The translations under genes were made by a program, and so were the position numbers. Positions 49,535-61,571 of a DNA stretch of 64,000 nucleotides are shown one piece after another. The notes beneath the pieces are model-generated. The model did no database searches. It saw only the letters and a list, made by a program, of their open reading frames with translations, and was not told the DNA's origin. This stretch comes from Baylisascaris procyonis. Lineage: Eukaryota > Nematoda > Chromadorea > Rhabditida > Ascarididae. The stretch is taken from assembly GCA_037389465.1 (NCBI GenBank), contig JAZARR010000197.1:7465501-7529500 (forward strand). The letters are read 5' to 3'. Every line of letters starts with the position of its first letter. Positions within the stretch are counted from its first letter, which is position 1.

Positions 49535-51697
49535 CCAACTAACACAAATCACCTCTGAGCCAGCTCCACCACGTAACAAATTCCTAAGATGTACATACTT
49601 CAATGCTCGCTCTATCATGAATAAGTTAAGCTCTTTAAATGCTTTACGTGAATTCGATTCTCCTGATATTGTTGTCCTAAGTGAAACCTGGCTAAACGAA
49701 GACGACTCTGACTCCCTGTTAAGTCTGCATTCTTCGTACAATGTGCACAGATGTGACCGAATCTCGGGAGCTAACGGTGGTGGTGTTGCAATTTTGGCCA
49801 AAAAGCAAATTTCTTACGTAGGCATAAAGTCAAAGGCATTTAAATTCCTTTGTGAGGCCTTGTTCGTTGATTTCATTGATAGAAGTGGCTTCTGCTTTCG
49901 CCTAATTGCAGTTTACCGACGGCCCGGTATAAACACGGAAGAATCCACCGAATTGCTGGAGAAAGTTTCTGAGTTGTGCGCAGTCGAATATCCATCGGTT
50001 GTTGTTGGCGACTTCAATTATCCGCTGACCTCCAAGGAGTACGACACGCACTCGACGCCTTAAAATATTTGCGCCTTAAAATCTGAAAGTAATTTCATCA
50101 TTACACGTGACCAACAAAAATCTGAGATGTTTGCAAACTACTTCTCCGAAGTATTCATCAATGACGATAACGAGATACCTGCTTTCCCGGTAAGATGCGA
50201 TAAAAAACTTAATTGGGTTTCTCTTGACTCTGATGTGGTCAGTGCAGCTATTACAAAGCTCAGTGATAAGATTTCTTTGACCCCAGACTCGGTACCTTCG
50301 TACTTTATAAAGCGAACCCTTCATGGTTTATGTTACTCACTTTCTTATATATTTAAACACAGTTTGGTTACTGGTTCCATATCATCAAAATGGAAGACTG
50401 CTATTGTGACGCCTGTATAAAAAAAGGGTCCAGCGAACAGGGTACATAATTATCGCCCCATTAGACTAACTTCATCAATATGTAAAGTCCTGGAAATTAT
50501 CATAAAAGAAAATATAATGTCCCATTTCGATTCAAACGCTTTGATTAGCCCTGCTCAGTATGGTTTCCTGCCACGAAAGTCCACGCTCTCACAGCTGATA
50601 TCTTGCTTCCATGACTGGCGCTCTGCGGTGAATAAAAACCAGCAGGTCGAGGTGGTTTATATTGACTATGCTGAAGCATTTGATACTGTCTGCCATCAAA
50701 AACTGTTGATCAAACTTAAAGGTTATGGGATATCTGGTGAACTTTTGAAATGGCTAAAATCATTTCTCTCACAGCGAGAATTTAGCGCAAAAATTGGCCC
50801 ATGCTATTCACAGCCCCGAGTTATTACTAGCGGAGTTCCACAAGGGAGTATACTTGGCCCTCTACTCTTTCTCATTTATGTAAACGATTTATCTGATGGT
50901 TTGTCGAGTACGTGCCGATTGTTTGCGGACGACCTTAAGATTTATCGCTCACTCAACAATCTTGCTGCAGATTCTCACGAACTCCAGAATGATCTTATAT
51001 ATCTAGAACGCTGGTCGCAAACATGGCAGTTGCGTATATCAGAAGAAAAAAGTAGCCTCTTCCATATAAACTCTCAACATGAGTGTCCCCTGCGTCTAAA
51101 CGGGAACAAGCTTTGCGACCAAAACGTAATCAGGGGCCTTGGGATATTTATAGTTCGAACTTAAAATGGACTTTTCACTGTACCGTAACAGCCAGAAAAG
51201 CCTCACGAGTAGCCAACTGTATACTACGCTCACTGGAACATCCGTGCATCGAACATTACAGACTTCCTTTTATTGTCTATTGTCGCTCTCTTCTTGAATA
51301 TGGTACCCAGATACGGTCACCATATGCTCACAAGGATGCTGATATGATTGAAAATGTGCAAAGGCGATACACAAAATCCGCCTTTCGTAAGGCCTTTCCA
51401 AATTCTCTCATTCCCTCGTACCCTGAACGACTGCGGATTTTTGGCCTAACAAGTTTGAAATACCGCAGAATTGAATTTGACCTTCACTTATGCTTTAAGA
51501 TAGTGAAAGGGTGCTGCGATATTCCGTTCGAGAACGTGTTTGCATACACCCGCTTCAACACACGTTCCAGATTTCATCGTTTTCAATTACAACGAAAGTT
51601 TTCGGCCACAACGGGTCTACTAAATTCGTTTTCCTCTCGAGTCATCCGACTATGGAATCAACTACCACCTGACATTGTTGAACCTCGATGGTATTAA
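49535..51697 (+). pseudogene. LINE ORF2 (endonuclease-reverse transcriptase), internally deleted
   Basis: The endonuclease starts at LRCTYFNARSIMNKLSSL, with DIVVLSETWLNE and VVVGDFNYP, then breaks off with a stop at 50061-50063. The rest of the endonuclease, including the expected SDH motif, and the linker to the RT are missing. From about 50127 the RT is readable: NYRPIRLTSSICKVLE, VVYIDYAEAFDTVCHQKLL, ITSGVPQGSILGPLLFLIYV, CRLFADDLKIY. A stop at 50418-50420 and a frameshift near 51160 add damage. The C-terminal region resumes in another frame (SLLEYGTQIRSPYAHKDADM, FSSRVIRLWNQLPPDIV). The order and FADD motif place it with CR1/Jockey-group LINEs. Confidence 0.88.
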
Positions 51698-51960
51698 ATC
51701 AAAATTATCCCAATTCGACTTATCGTCCTTGAGGGGCGCAGATGGCCAGCCCTTATCTGACTAATGAATGCTTCGTCTTACCTTGGCCATGTTGCCAGTG
51801 TTACTTCAGTGACGCTGCTTGAATACATTCACTTCTGATCTTCCTCTTCTCTCAGCTTTCTTTTCTGATCGGTGTTTTCATTTGCCCAGAACCCTTTGTC
51901 ATTATCGTCAATGCAACTCTTTACATACTATGTGTGTCTCTTTATTTCTCAATAAAGCCG

Positions 51961-51980
51961 TTCGTTCGTTCGTTCGTTCG
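51961..51980 (+). repeat. (TTCG)n LINE 3' tail
   Basis: Five TTCG units directly after the LINE poly(A)-like signal, marking the 3' terminus of the insertion. Confidence 0.9.
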
Positions 51981-51983
51981 TTC

Positions 51984-54218
51984 GTTCCTTTCGTTTTCTA
52001 GTACAGTTTCGCATTTATTCGGTTTAGACGTGGTGAATCAACGAGAAATAATCGTGGGGACGACATAATTTGAAGAATGCAATAAAAGCTTTCGTAATCA
52101 GTGCGCAATGCCGTGTACCATAAAACATTCTCAGCGCCAATCCACAACAGCGTTTAAAACCACGTGGAGTGAATACTAACTTCGTCTATTCCTTCGCTTC
52201 ACGCCTCCTTGGAACCGTACGATCTGTTAGGGTAAAATGCTTTATTAGCAGTCGCTGGTGGATGGCAATATCTTACCGATTGGATGGTTCATTTGTGTTG
52301 TTCCGAGAAGTTCAGCAGAAAAGCACAGAAGAAACTAAAGGAAAGCTTTGATCAACCGCATACCGTATCGCCTCAAGTATACTGCAACAAAGACTTCAGG
52401 AGAGCGCCGTATTCATGGTTGTGGGCAACGTTGAGATCGCGTCGTTGTTTTCACGAATCGCGCCTTCTCCTTCCATATACGCACGTATTATAAACCTATA
52501 TCTGTATACATGTACGCATATATGTTGTATACATATAAACTGCACACATGTCATTATATATGCAATACCATTTATGCATATGCACAACGCTGACACTTCA
52601 CATACTACAACAAATTACACACTTCATATAATAAGACAAATTACTCCTGTACGTAATATTGTTTATAATGAGGGAGGAGTTATCGTCCCTCCAAAAATTC
52701 AGGACGTCTTCCGGTTGCTCTGTGTTGGAATCTCATTGAATATGGTGATCTCATGTCGAAATACTATGTATGTCTCTTGATGAAGCGGCATTCTCCATTT
52801 TAATATGCTGTTAAATGCTTCACTGCAGAATTACATTTAGACGACCACGTACGTCTCATCCTGACGCACATCATCGACGGGAAGTTGTTCTGAAACGAAC
52901 CCAATATCGTCTGGACTTTAAGGGGGCTAGGGAGTTGGGGGGACAAGGTATGCGTTTTCAGAATGCACATAACAAGCCAATACGTTGCATTAATGTTGAA
53001 CAGTGGAGAATTGTACTAGAAGAAGCACCTTCAGAACGTACCTTTCCGTTCAGTCCTGCCTGAACGAGGCAAACAAATTGCATATTCGACACGACGACTG
53101 TGTATGCCTGTTCTTGCGTGCGTGTTTCCGTCCACCATCCTGCGCACCTATCTGAATATTGAATTGGGATTCGGTTGGTCGAGTTGCTGCCAATCACTTT
53201 GCCAACCGAAGGCGCACGTTTAGTTACAGTTGACCTAACGGTAGTTGGTTTAATTTTCTCATCGGCAAGCAGTACTACGAGCTGGGTGACGTAGTCAATG
53301 TGTGGTCACTTATCTGCCAGCATTCTTGTTTCTTTAAGAAAATCTTACCAACTTGTTTCTTAATATTGAGTACATCCCAGTCGGTAATCCCAAAAGGTGA
53401 GAATAAACTTTTGTATCTCCGTCATCCTGCATTCGATGTTTCTGAGCAGTAGAATCCATTGCTCACCTCGCAGAGAAATCACCTGTGTCTCGTTGTCTCG
53501 TCCAGACGCTCCTAGTGCCCTCGATAATCTACTACTGCCCCCGTTCACTAATCCCATCCTGAATGAAATTTGCTTTTGAGCAATATGAGACCATCATAAG
53601 GATAAAGTTAGCACGCACATTCTATCGCTCGTCTAAGTTGCAGTAACTCACAAAGAATGTGATGAATAGTAACGAAATTGCTGTATAGTAGGGGTCATTT
53701 TGTGTTTTGCGTTATATCCGTCAAGTTTCTTTTATTTCCCGCGTGGGGAACTGCTAGACAAGTGAGCTAGTGAAAGGTCTAGGTGAGCTTATTCCTACGC
53801 GAATACATGCATACGAAGAAGACGATCCAAAAAACAGTTGCCCACCACACTGAGTACCTGATCAGCAAAGTGCAGTCAACTGCTTCCGTGCAGAGCAAGG
53901 GAAAGGACGATCGCATATCACATCAAAGTCTCTACGAATGCCTTAGCGATCTCAAGGCACAACAAACTGTCCATGAATGACTTAAGGCTAAACTTGGAGC
54001 GTATAAGGAGAGCGTACTTGCTTAGAAGGAGCCATTGTTCCTTTCGGTGTTCCATATGGGGTGAAGCCGCAGCGGATGCGCAAACGCTGGGGCGCAATTT
54101 CAGGTGTAGGCGAACGCTGCCCTCCCGTTGGGCTCTTCGCAGCATGGAAGTTTTTATCGAAGAATATCGAAGACTTTATTACAAAAAGTAAACCCGACAC
54201 ACTTCCAAAGGTTAGCCT
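51984..54218. other. Unit B stretch collinear with 32214-34438
   Basis: No gene supported. It contains the B copy of the older dispersed repeat (about 52475-52870). The short open frames are the same ones as in unit A. Confidence 0.5.
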
Positions 54219-54790
54219 AAACTCGATCCGAACCTCAACCATGACTGCGGCTGCTATCGGAATCTAGCCCGACGTATTATCATCTCGTCATACGTTTCAT
54301 CTGGTTGCTGCTGCAATCATTTAATCCGACCACTTCGCGAAGCGCTTAAACGTATTCAGGTGAAAAAGAGCTATTGGTGAAATTTATCACCACACAGTCT
54401 CAGAATAGCATACTTTTCAATGGGATTGACCGCTGTTCTGATTCTGAATTAAGAAATCTATTTTTAGGCAAGCATATCACCATTAAAACAACAAAATTAG
54501 CACTGAAATTTAACGACTTGCTATTTTCTAATCATTGGGAACAAATGCAACGAATCATATTGAAATTGACCGAGTCCAAAAGGCTCGTCGTATACTATGC
54601 GCTCTATCAGGCAATTCAATAGCTGTAACCCTCTAAGCTCAGATGATGAAATTTGATGAGAATTAAACTGGCGACAGATAGTTGGCGACTAGTTAAATCT
54701 GTTTATTGACCAGCACAGGGATATGAAAAATGCGCGTCAAAAAGCGGTCATGCACAATATCAAGCATTCATCTACAAATTTTTTTAAAAA
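54219..54790. other. Unit B-specific 572-bp block
   Basis: Replaces the 1,907-bp unit A block (34439-36345) between identical flanks. One plus-strand open frame (54374-54622, 82 codons) starts at an ATG but matches nothing known. Nothing else can be supported. Confidence 0.6.
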
Positions 54791-55152
54791 AAATCTTCAG
54801 TTTTTTCGAGGTTTTTGTGAATGGTTTATCAACGGATGGCCAAAAATGGCGCAACCCTTATCGTCACACACTCTTTACAAAAAGTACAAATCGTTGATGT
54901 TGATCTTAACTCGTACCAAACAAGGTCTTTCAGAGCACTTTTGAGACACTAAATCCAGCAAAAGCCTTCCGTCTGCTAACGTTGGCAGATGACACGTCAG
55001 TTCTCGACGGTGTGTATTTCATATTCAACAATGCTACACGAATTAAAATTCATATGAAGGGTTTGTGCCCTTCTATAGTTCATTGATGTACTTTTAATCA
55101 GATTATTCGTTTTCACGGGATAGATTTGAGAGAAAAAATCGTGTTAAGGATA

Positions 55153-55207
55153 GATAAAAGGCTGCAGCGACTGGCTACGATCAGTTCGCATCTCATATCC
55201 AGCAACG
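55153..55207 (+). promoter_or_regulatory. Core promoter and 5' non-coding exon of the unit B ShKT gene
   Basis: Same layout as unit A: GATAAAAG (55153-55160), initiator TCAGTT with A at 55183, and donor AACG/GTGAGT at 55207/55208. The acceptor TTTTTTAG ends at 55931. The intron is 724 bases, about 70 shorter than in A because of a deletion (or an insertion in A) and small indels. Confidence 0.6.
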
Positions 55208-55931
55208 GTGAGTGATTGCTTATCATTTTGCTATTTGAGGGTGCAGTGTCTTATGGTTTCGTCTCACGAAATTTCCTTAGCACCTCTCTCTTAATCGCCC
55301 CATTGCCACCAAAATCAGCATTTCATTTGTTCATGTAGGAATGCTTTATTTCTGAAGCACAGTTAAGTGCACCTTAGGGTAAGGTTCAAACAAAAACATA
55401 GACGAAAGGAGAATCGTTGTACACGCTGTTCCCTTGAACTGCATGAAAAACACGCATCACGTTCAATATCAGAATATGAAAATGTTTCAAAGCATAGGGC
55501 ATGGGAACGTGAAATTATGTTCATAATAGATTCGCTAACTTACTTCATTTACATTGCTCATTCCAATCAACAAACCATTAATCACAAATGAATGTCCCTT
55601 TATATCGCTTCCTTGCCCACTTGAGAAAAAGTACAAGGTCGCGTGGAGGTTGGACTTCATGCACGTCTCCTGCCCATCGGATTCTGACGATTCGATTCAC
55701 CATTGTTCCATTCAAGAGGAGGGTTGGGAATTCCTCCACCGCCATTTTTTTCCATTGCGAGCTGAGTGCTTTTGCAAATCTTTCGCATATTCATTTTTCA
55801 GCACTTCGTTCAAGGAAAAAAGTATTTCTGGGAGATTTTACGTACGGCTGAATAACTTAGATAATTCGTTTTTGTCAGGTAGGAGGGAGGGAAACGCACA
55901 TATCGTGTCAGCTCAAACAGCTATTTTTTAG

Positions 55932-56396
55932 ATGAAAGCAACCATAATAATTGCGGTTTTGTGCTACGTCGCTACGAAGGCATCCGCAAATCAAGGAAAT
56001 CAAGGAAATCAAACAAATACAACAGCAGCAACCGTGGCTCCGAATACAACAACTATAGCACCATGCGTTGACGATGCGAATAATTGCCTCCAGCTTGCGG
56101 CATACTGCACCTCGTCAACATACAAGCCGGTAATGTTAATGAGGTGCCCAAAAACATGCGGTGTCTGTAACTGTGCCGACAGCGCTACCAACTGTGCTCA
56201 GCTGTCTCACCTATGCAGCGATCCTAGTTTCGCATACACCATGATCACGAGATGCATGAAGACGTGCAACCTGTGTGCAGGCGGAACGTGCGCTGACAGT
56301 GCTAATAATTGCGCCTCGTTGTCCAATCTATGCAATGATCCGACGTTCAAACCTACTATGCAAAGTAGGTGCAAAAAGACATGCAATTTTTGTTGA
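55932..56396 (+). CDS. Secreted protein with three ShKT domains (unit B)
   Basis: 154 residues. The same signal peptide, linker and three six-cysteine ShKT domains as the unit A copy, three residues shorter in the Asn/Gln linker. From the start of the Thr-rich end of the linker onward, all ~117 residues are identical to A. The DNA differs there at four silent positions. Amino-acid changes are confined to the signal peptide and linker (A to T, I to T, and repeat-number change). Role and location are as for copy A. Confidence 0.93.
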   Translation: MKATIIIAVLCYVATKASANQGNQGNQTNTTAATVAPNTTTIAPCVDDANNCLQLAAYCTSSTYKPVMLMRCPKTCGVCNCADSATNCAQLSHLCSDPSFAYTMITRCMKTCNLCAGGTCADSANNCASLSNLCNDPTFKPTMQSRCKKTCNFC

Positions 56397-57068
56397 ACGG
56401 CCTAATATGCACATTTCCTGCGCGAAATATACTCTTGCTGTTCTCTTTGCACTCTTCTATTCTCTGTATCCCTTCAATGACACATGCTTGACTATTGCGT
56501 TGTAATGTTGGCAAGTAAACGAACTTCTCCTTCATGTCTATGTTTTGCTTGAGACATGGAACGTTGTCTACTGGCTCTGTGGGGAAACAGGAAACCTTTC
56601 ACATAGTGATAATTTACGCTTAATTGCAAAACCACTTAATTTTATCATCATTACTTTAAAAAAAACTATATGATTTATTGTTACGGTCAATAATTGTTCT
56701 GTTTGCTGGCATTTCACATCTGAAGTTTTATGTACCTTGGGCGATTTGAATTAGTAGTACACATCGTGAAGCGATCGTAGCTATTCCTTCAGTGCATCAC
56801 ATTTATAGTTACTGATGCTAGAATTATTTGGTGGCACAAGTTCGATCCCTTCACTCAGATTGATGGGAATATTAGTCGATGTTTTCGAGGATTGCAATCC
56901 GTTAAACAACAGCTGAAACTGCCTGAAAAAGATATACATACGGCGTGATTCAAAGGATGTCCTGCGGTGGGTTCACAAATGGTCGATCAATTTTGGAGGA
57001 AAAAACTGCATATACGCAGACATTATATACGTATACGTGTAGACATATACGTTTATATGTTGTGGGTG

Positions 57069-57172
57069 CATACAAATTGCAGATACGTATCACTATATAT
57101 GGTACATTATTTGCATAATACATACAAATTGCAAATACGTATCACTATATATGGTACATTATTTGCATAATA
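57069..57172 (+). repeat. 52-bp tandem duplication, unit B only
   Basis: Two adjacent 52-base copies (57069-57120 and 57121-57172) starting CATACAAATTGC and ending TTTGCATAATA, one mismatch apart. Unit A has a single copy. Confidence 0.9.
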
Positions 57173-59430
57173 CCATTTATGCGTTTGTGTACAACAATGG
57201 CACTTCATATACTACGACAGATTTTTGTTATAAATAACATTTTTGGAGTTTCATGATGGAGGAGGAATTGCGTTCTTCACAAAAATTTACACAGGGACGT
57301 CCTCCGGTTGCAGTAAGTTGAAGCCTCCTTGAATACGGCGGTCTCGCGTTGAGGTACTGCAGTAGATGTCATTATAAAACCTGCAATAAACTGAGATTGC
57401 GAAGAAGAGTGAGGTATCCGGTGTATGATAAAGCCTCCTAGAGAGGTGGCACCCTCCATTTTAATATGCTAATAAATGCTCCATTGCAAAATTACATGTC
57501 AGATGGTCACGTACATCTCATGGAGATTTGAATTTATGTCGAGTGTCCGATAATTTACTTTAGAGCTCGGAATGGCGGAACGATCGTTAAATTTGTATGC
57601 TACGTGATGTGAAGGACGGATGTGATGTTTGTGACATCTCATGTCGTCCTGCATCAGGAGCACGCTCGCCCCATTTGGGGATCCTTGACCTTCCTGAAGC
57701 TGTTCACATTGTCCCGTGTGGGTGTGTGGTTGTTTTTTGTGGAATGTTAAGTTATTTGGTAATACCAGTAAGCATTTCTTTAAAGTGGTCTAAAGAATAG
57801 CGGTGAGGCGAGTTGTTGGCATTATTGAAGACCGCTAGTGACGTTTTCTTGAAATTTGCGTATCTACCTTGGCAAGCTTACGTGACGAATGAAGGAGTTT
57901 ACTAATAGTATTTGTCAGAAAGATGAATGAGGCCGGTGACTTTAAACGATATGTAGTACGATGAGATGATTTAGCAGGAGGCATGCTGCAGCTATATTGC
58001 AATAGAAATACTTTGGTAGTAAGACTATCTTGTTCAGTAAGTAAGGGGCTGCAATTGAAAGTTTCATCTGCGAGAGAAGGGAAAAATTGTTGAGTTGAGT
58101 ATCTTTCCTTTTGATAATACCACTTCAGACGTCTCACTATTCCTTACCTGCTCTAAAAGTTCTCTGGTTAGGCTCATTTATGGGACTGAGAATCCAAGAA
58201 CAAAGGATAAGATCTGGAGATTGGTCTCACAATTCGGGTGTCCCCTTCAGAAGCGTTCTTACGTGAGGTGATTGATGCGTGATGCCGTTATTAGCTCCTC
58301 CAGTGATCCAATTTCATAGAAGGGAGGGAATTCAATGATACATCCGCACAACTCGATCTACATTGCTAACCTATCTCTCTTCATTCCGTTTGCGGTGTGT
58401 GGGTACCGATAAACGGCAAGATCAACCTTCCCAATGAAACTGTGCACCATTATTACTGGTTATGAGAAGTAAGCCGATGATCCCACAACCGAGGAGGATG
58501 AGAAGGAAGGGGGGGGGGAGGGGGGATTCGCCATTTTCGCTCGTTCACAACTCGCAACACTTGAGAGTGATAGGCAAAATGTAAAATTTGTAGACCAGAG
58601 TCGACTAGAATAAAGTAAGCGGGATATTCGATTATGCGTGTTGAGAAGGTTATTTGAAAGAACATGCCAAATGAGAGCATTTTGAGGACGATGTTGAATT
58701 TTGGTCTCCAAATATTAGAAGATATACGCGCAAATAAGAAAGAATTGGAAACCGATATTGCTCGTTATGAGAACATGTAAACTCTCATGCTGCCGACAAC
58801 AGCACTGTGCACGTGCTTGAACTTGGCTCCAAAGGGTGCGAACGTGGGCGAGGAGAAGATTAAAATGTAACAGAGAAGGAGTGGTTCAGATTGTATATGT
58901 TGCGCAACATTGTTGGCGTAAAAGAATGAGGGTACTGCGCGTCGGCTGCGCCGTCGAGTAGAAAGTAAACGCTGTGAGTAGCTAGAACAGAGTGATGTCT
59001 ATTGTCAAGCTCTACAAGTGAAATGCTATCTACTACGAAAGGATGCTCATTATCAAAAAAATACTAGGAAATTTTGACGACGAGGGAAATTTCACACGAG
59101 AGGACACCAGTCCACCTTTCACAATGTAATGCATTTCTGAGCACTTATTTTCCAAATCTTTCAGAGGTTCCCTCAAATATTCGCAAATCCCCTACCCCTC
59201 TCTCACTCTCGCTGGAGTTTTCTCTTTAGACAGCTTTCAGGGAAAGCGCACAACGGTATAGATTGATATGACTATAACAGAGTTCCTCGTTAGATGTTCT
59301 TCCATCAGCTGCTTGGATGCACAAAAGAATGATGTCGACTACGCATTCTTCTACTGCACGAATTTTATTCATCAGAAGGTTTCAGAATCTTCTATTGCAG
59401 TTGCAATCGGTAATGCGTCTGCGCGCCTGC

Positions 59431-59484
59431 GCGTGTGTGTGTGCGGTGTGTGTGTGTTGTGTGTGCGTGTGCGTGTGCGTGTGT
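59431..59484. repeat. (GT)n microsatellite, unit B allele
   Basis: GT/GC repeat about twice as long as the unit A counterpart (44237-44261). Confidence 0.9.
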
Positions 59485-61571
59485 ATGCGCGGGCAATAGC
59501 ATACCTCATGACATCGGTATATGTAATGCAAGCGAATTACTTTCTCTATGGGGCATAATTTCACGTTTTTCATTTTTTCTCCTGTGTAACTATGCGGATC
59601 AGGGCAGTGGGTTAGGGGAGACCGCCTCGGTTGCGGTGAGTATTGTCACTCATTGCGAGTTGTATAGCGAGGGCCGAATTCGCGAGTGCGTCTTGTAGTA
59701 CTTCGCTTGTTGTCGTTGCGGGCGCAGAATGCGTGAGTCTGTTATCCTCTATCTTTTTCTCCTACTTTCCTTCGCGTAAACTGGGGAAAGGTGTGACTCT
59801 GAAGGGATGTCAGCCTACGTTGTTGCCCAGAGGCACAAGTGATCTAGTGTGATATTTCGACTCAGGGGGGATGCATTTTGATGCAGTTTTTTTGCGTTTA
59901 ACGTCCTAAGAGACCGGGAGAAGTGTTGTTTGGTTTGCTTCATGTGGAAAATGCTGGTGTAGCAACAGAGAAAGTCATGCACTCTTCATTACAATTTTAC
60001 GCCCATTTTGGGAAATTCGAATGGGAACCACTTTGAATGCTGCATCAATGAAGTCAGTAGACGGTGAAAAACATCCGAAGAATATGCGGAAGACCGCATG
60101 TAAAAACGTTTTCGGAATTGTTCAACATCGAAATCGATGTGGCCAGTATTTCTAATCTCTTGCTTTTATATATTTTCGTGTTATAAAAATGTTTGACTGG
60201 TGCAATAAAAAGAGAACACAAATGTTTGTAATACTTTGCCGGATTTGTTTTAATTATCTTATCGCCATCATTTTCTTTCACACCATAGGAGCAGGAAATG
60301 CGTCGTAAAAGAATTGGTTTTGTTCACTTAACGAAGGTACTTTATTCCCACTGTATGGGGCCTTTTAAAACAATTTCGGTATAAGCACTGAAATTTACTT
60401 ATGTAATCGCGATTCCAAAAAAATTAATTTTGGCACTATTAAACCCTAGTGAAAAAGTGTGGGATGAGGTGGGGACGTGTGGAAAAGCTTAGACCACTTC
60501 AACGATACGTTTCTTAAGCTTGCCTTCTATTCGAATTTTCGCTGATCGTACATAACACATAGAATGAGGTAAAATGAATCAAAAATCGAGAAAGTGCGCT
60601 GCAGCAATATTTTCCTACATTCAGAATTCCATAGTTTCGCTTAACAAAAAGAAAAAAACCGCCTACCGCATCTTCCACACTTTAAGAATGTAAATTTTCA
60701 CATCACATTTTTAGAATTATCATATCATTGAGTAAAGCAAAACATTACGAACGGATTTTTGCTTATTGTAGCAGTTATTTCGATAGCAAGAAATGACGTT
60801 TATTATTTGCATTTATTACCTCAATTGTATTCACAATTAGGTACAGAAGCATTTAGCTCGATTAATTTGAAATGTTTAGGTGATGGAAGTAGTGATATAC
60901 ATCCAACAAATTTCTTCTGACTAATTATCACCTCAAGCGACCGCAGCTTCCTGAAATTGTCTGCGATTCAATATGTACCAGTTTAATAGTGATAAGCTCG
61001 TGACACAATATCATCAAATTATCAATAATGATGTGAAGTTCAGTTCATCAATGTTAATATTAGAGAGTCATTCACAATCCTATAAAACTTATTGAAATAA
61101 AGGCCTAGCTCAAAGAATAAAGAAACTTCAAGGCGATTTAAATGTGATCACATGAGCGGCTGATAATCCTTTCAATCGCAAATAATCTCCACAAAATTCA
61201 CTCCAAAACTTCTGCCAAGAGTTTCAAGTATCAAGTCGGCTTTATGTGACTCGATCAATTATTTATCGTTCTAAAAATTGGGAACTATATAAAAAACTTT
61301 CCCGCCTACTATCTATATCTCTTTCACAGAACAAGTGACCTATTCTAAAGTACTATCTTATCTTCTGTTATCTTATCACCGATCTGGAATATTTGGGAGC
61401 AATATCTCTTTAAAAAGTTACGGAACAAGTGGCGTACTACTGTCTCATCAAAAAAAAAGGCTCATTATCGCTATAATCCGGAATTTACCTTCACAACAAA
61501 ATACAACATTCATAGTCGCGCAAATGTAACAAAGGAAAAAAAAACAATTATAACTCATAACGATGAAACTT

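Larger units (their letters stand above)
48462..51983 (+). mobile_element. CR1-like LINE insertion, private to unit B
   Basis: Absent from unit A, where CTACTTTCTATTC is followed directly by CTTTCGTTTTCTAG. Its 3' end has an AATAAA and a (TTCG)5 tail (51961-51980), typical of CR1/L2-type LINEs. At the 5' junction the flanking phrase ending CGGCTCTACTTTCTATT is repeated two extra times (48463-48501). It carries an ORF1 and a deleted ORF2. Confidence 0.9.
56397..61450. other. Unit B stretch downstream of the ShKT gene, no gene supported
   Basis: Collinear with 38033-40298 plus 43511-46229 of unit A. It carries the intact RTE empty site at 58703/58704, a local 52-bp tandem duplication (57069-57172) and a longer GT array (59431-59484). 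Confidence 0.55.
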
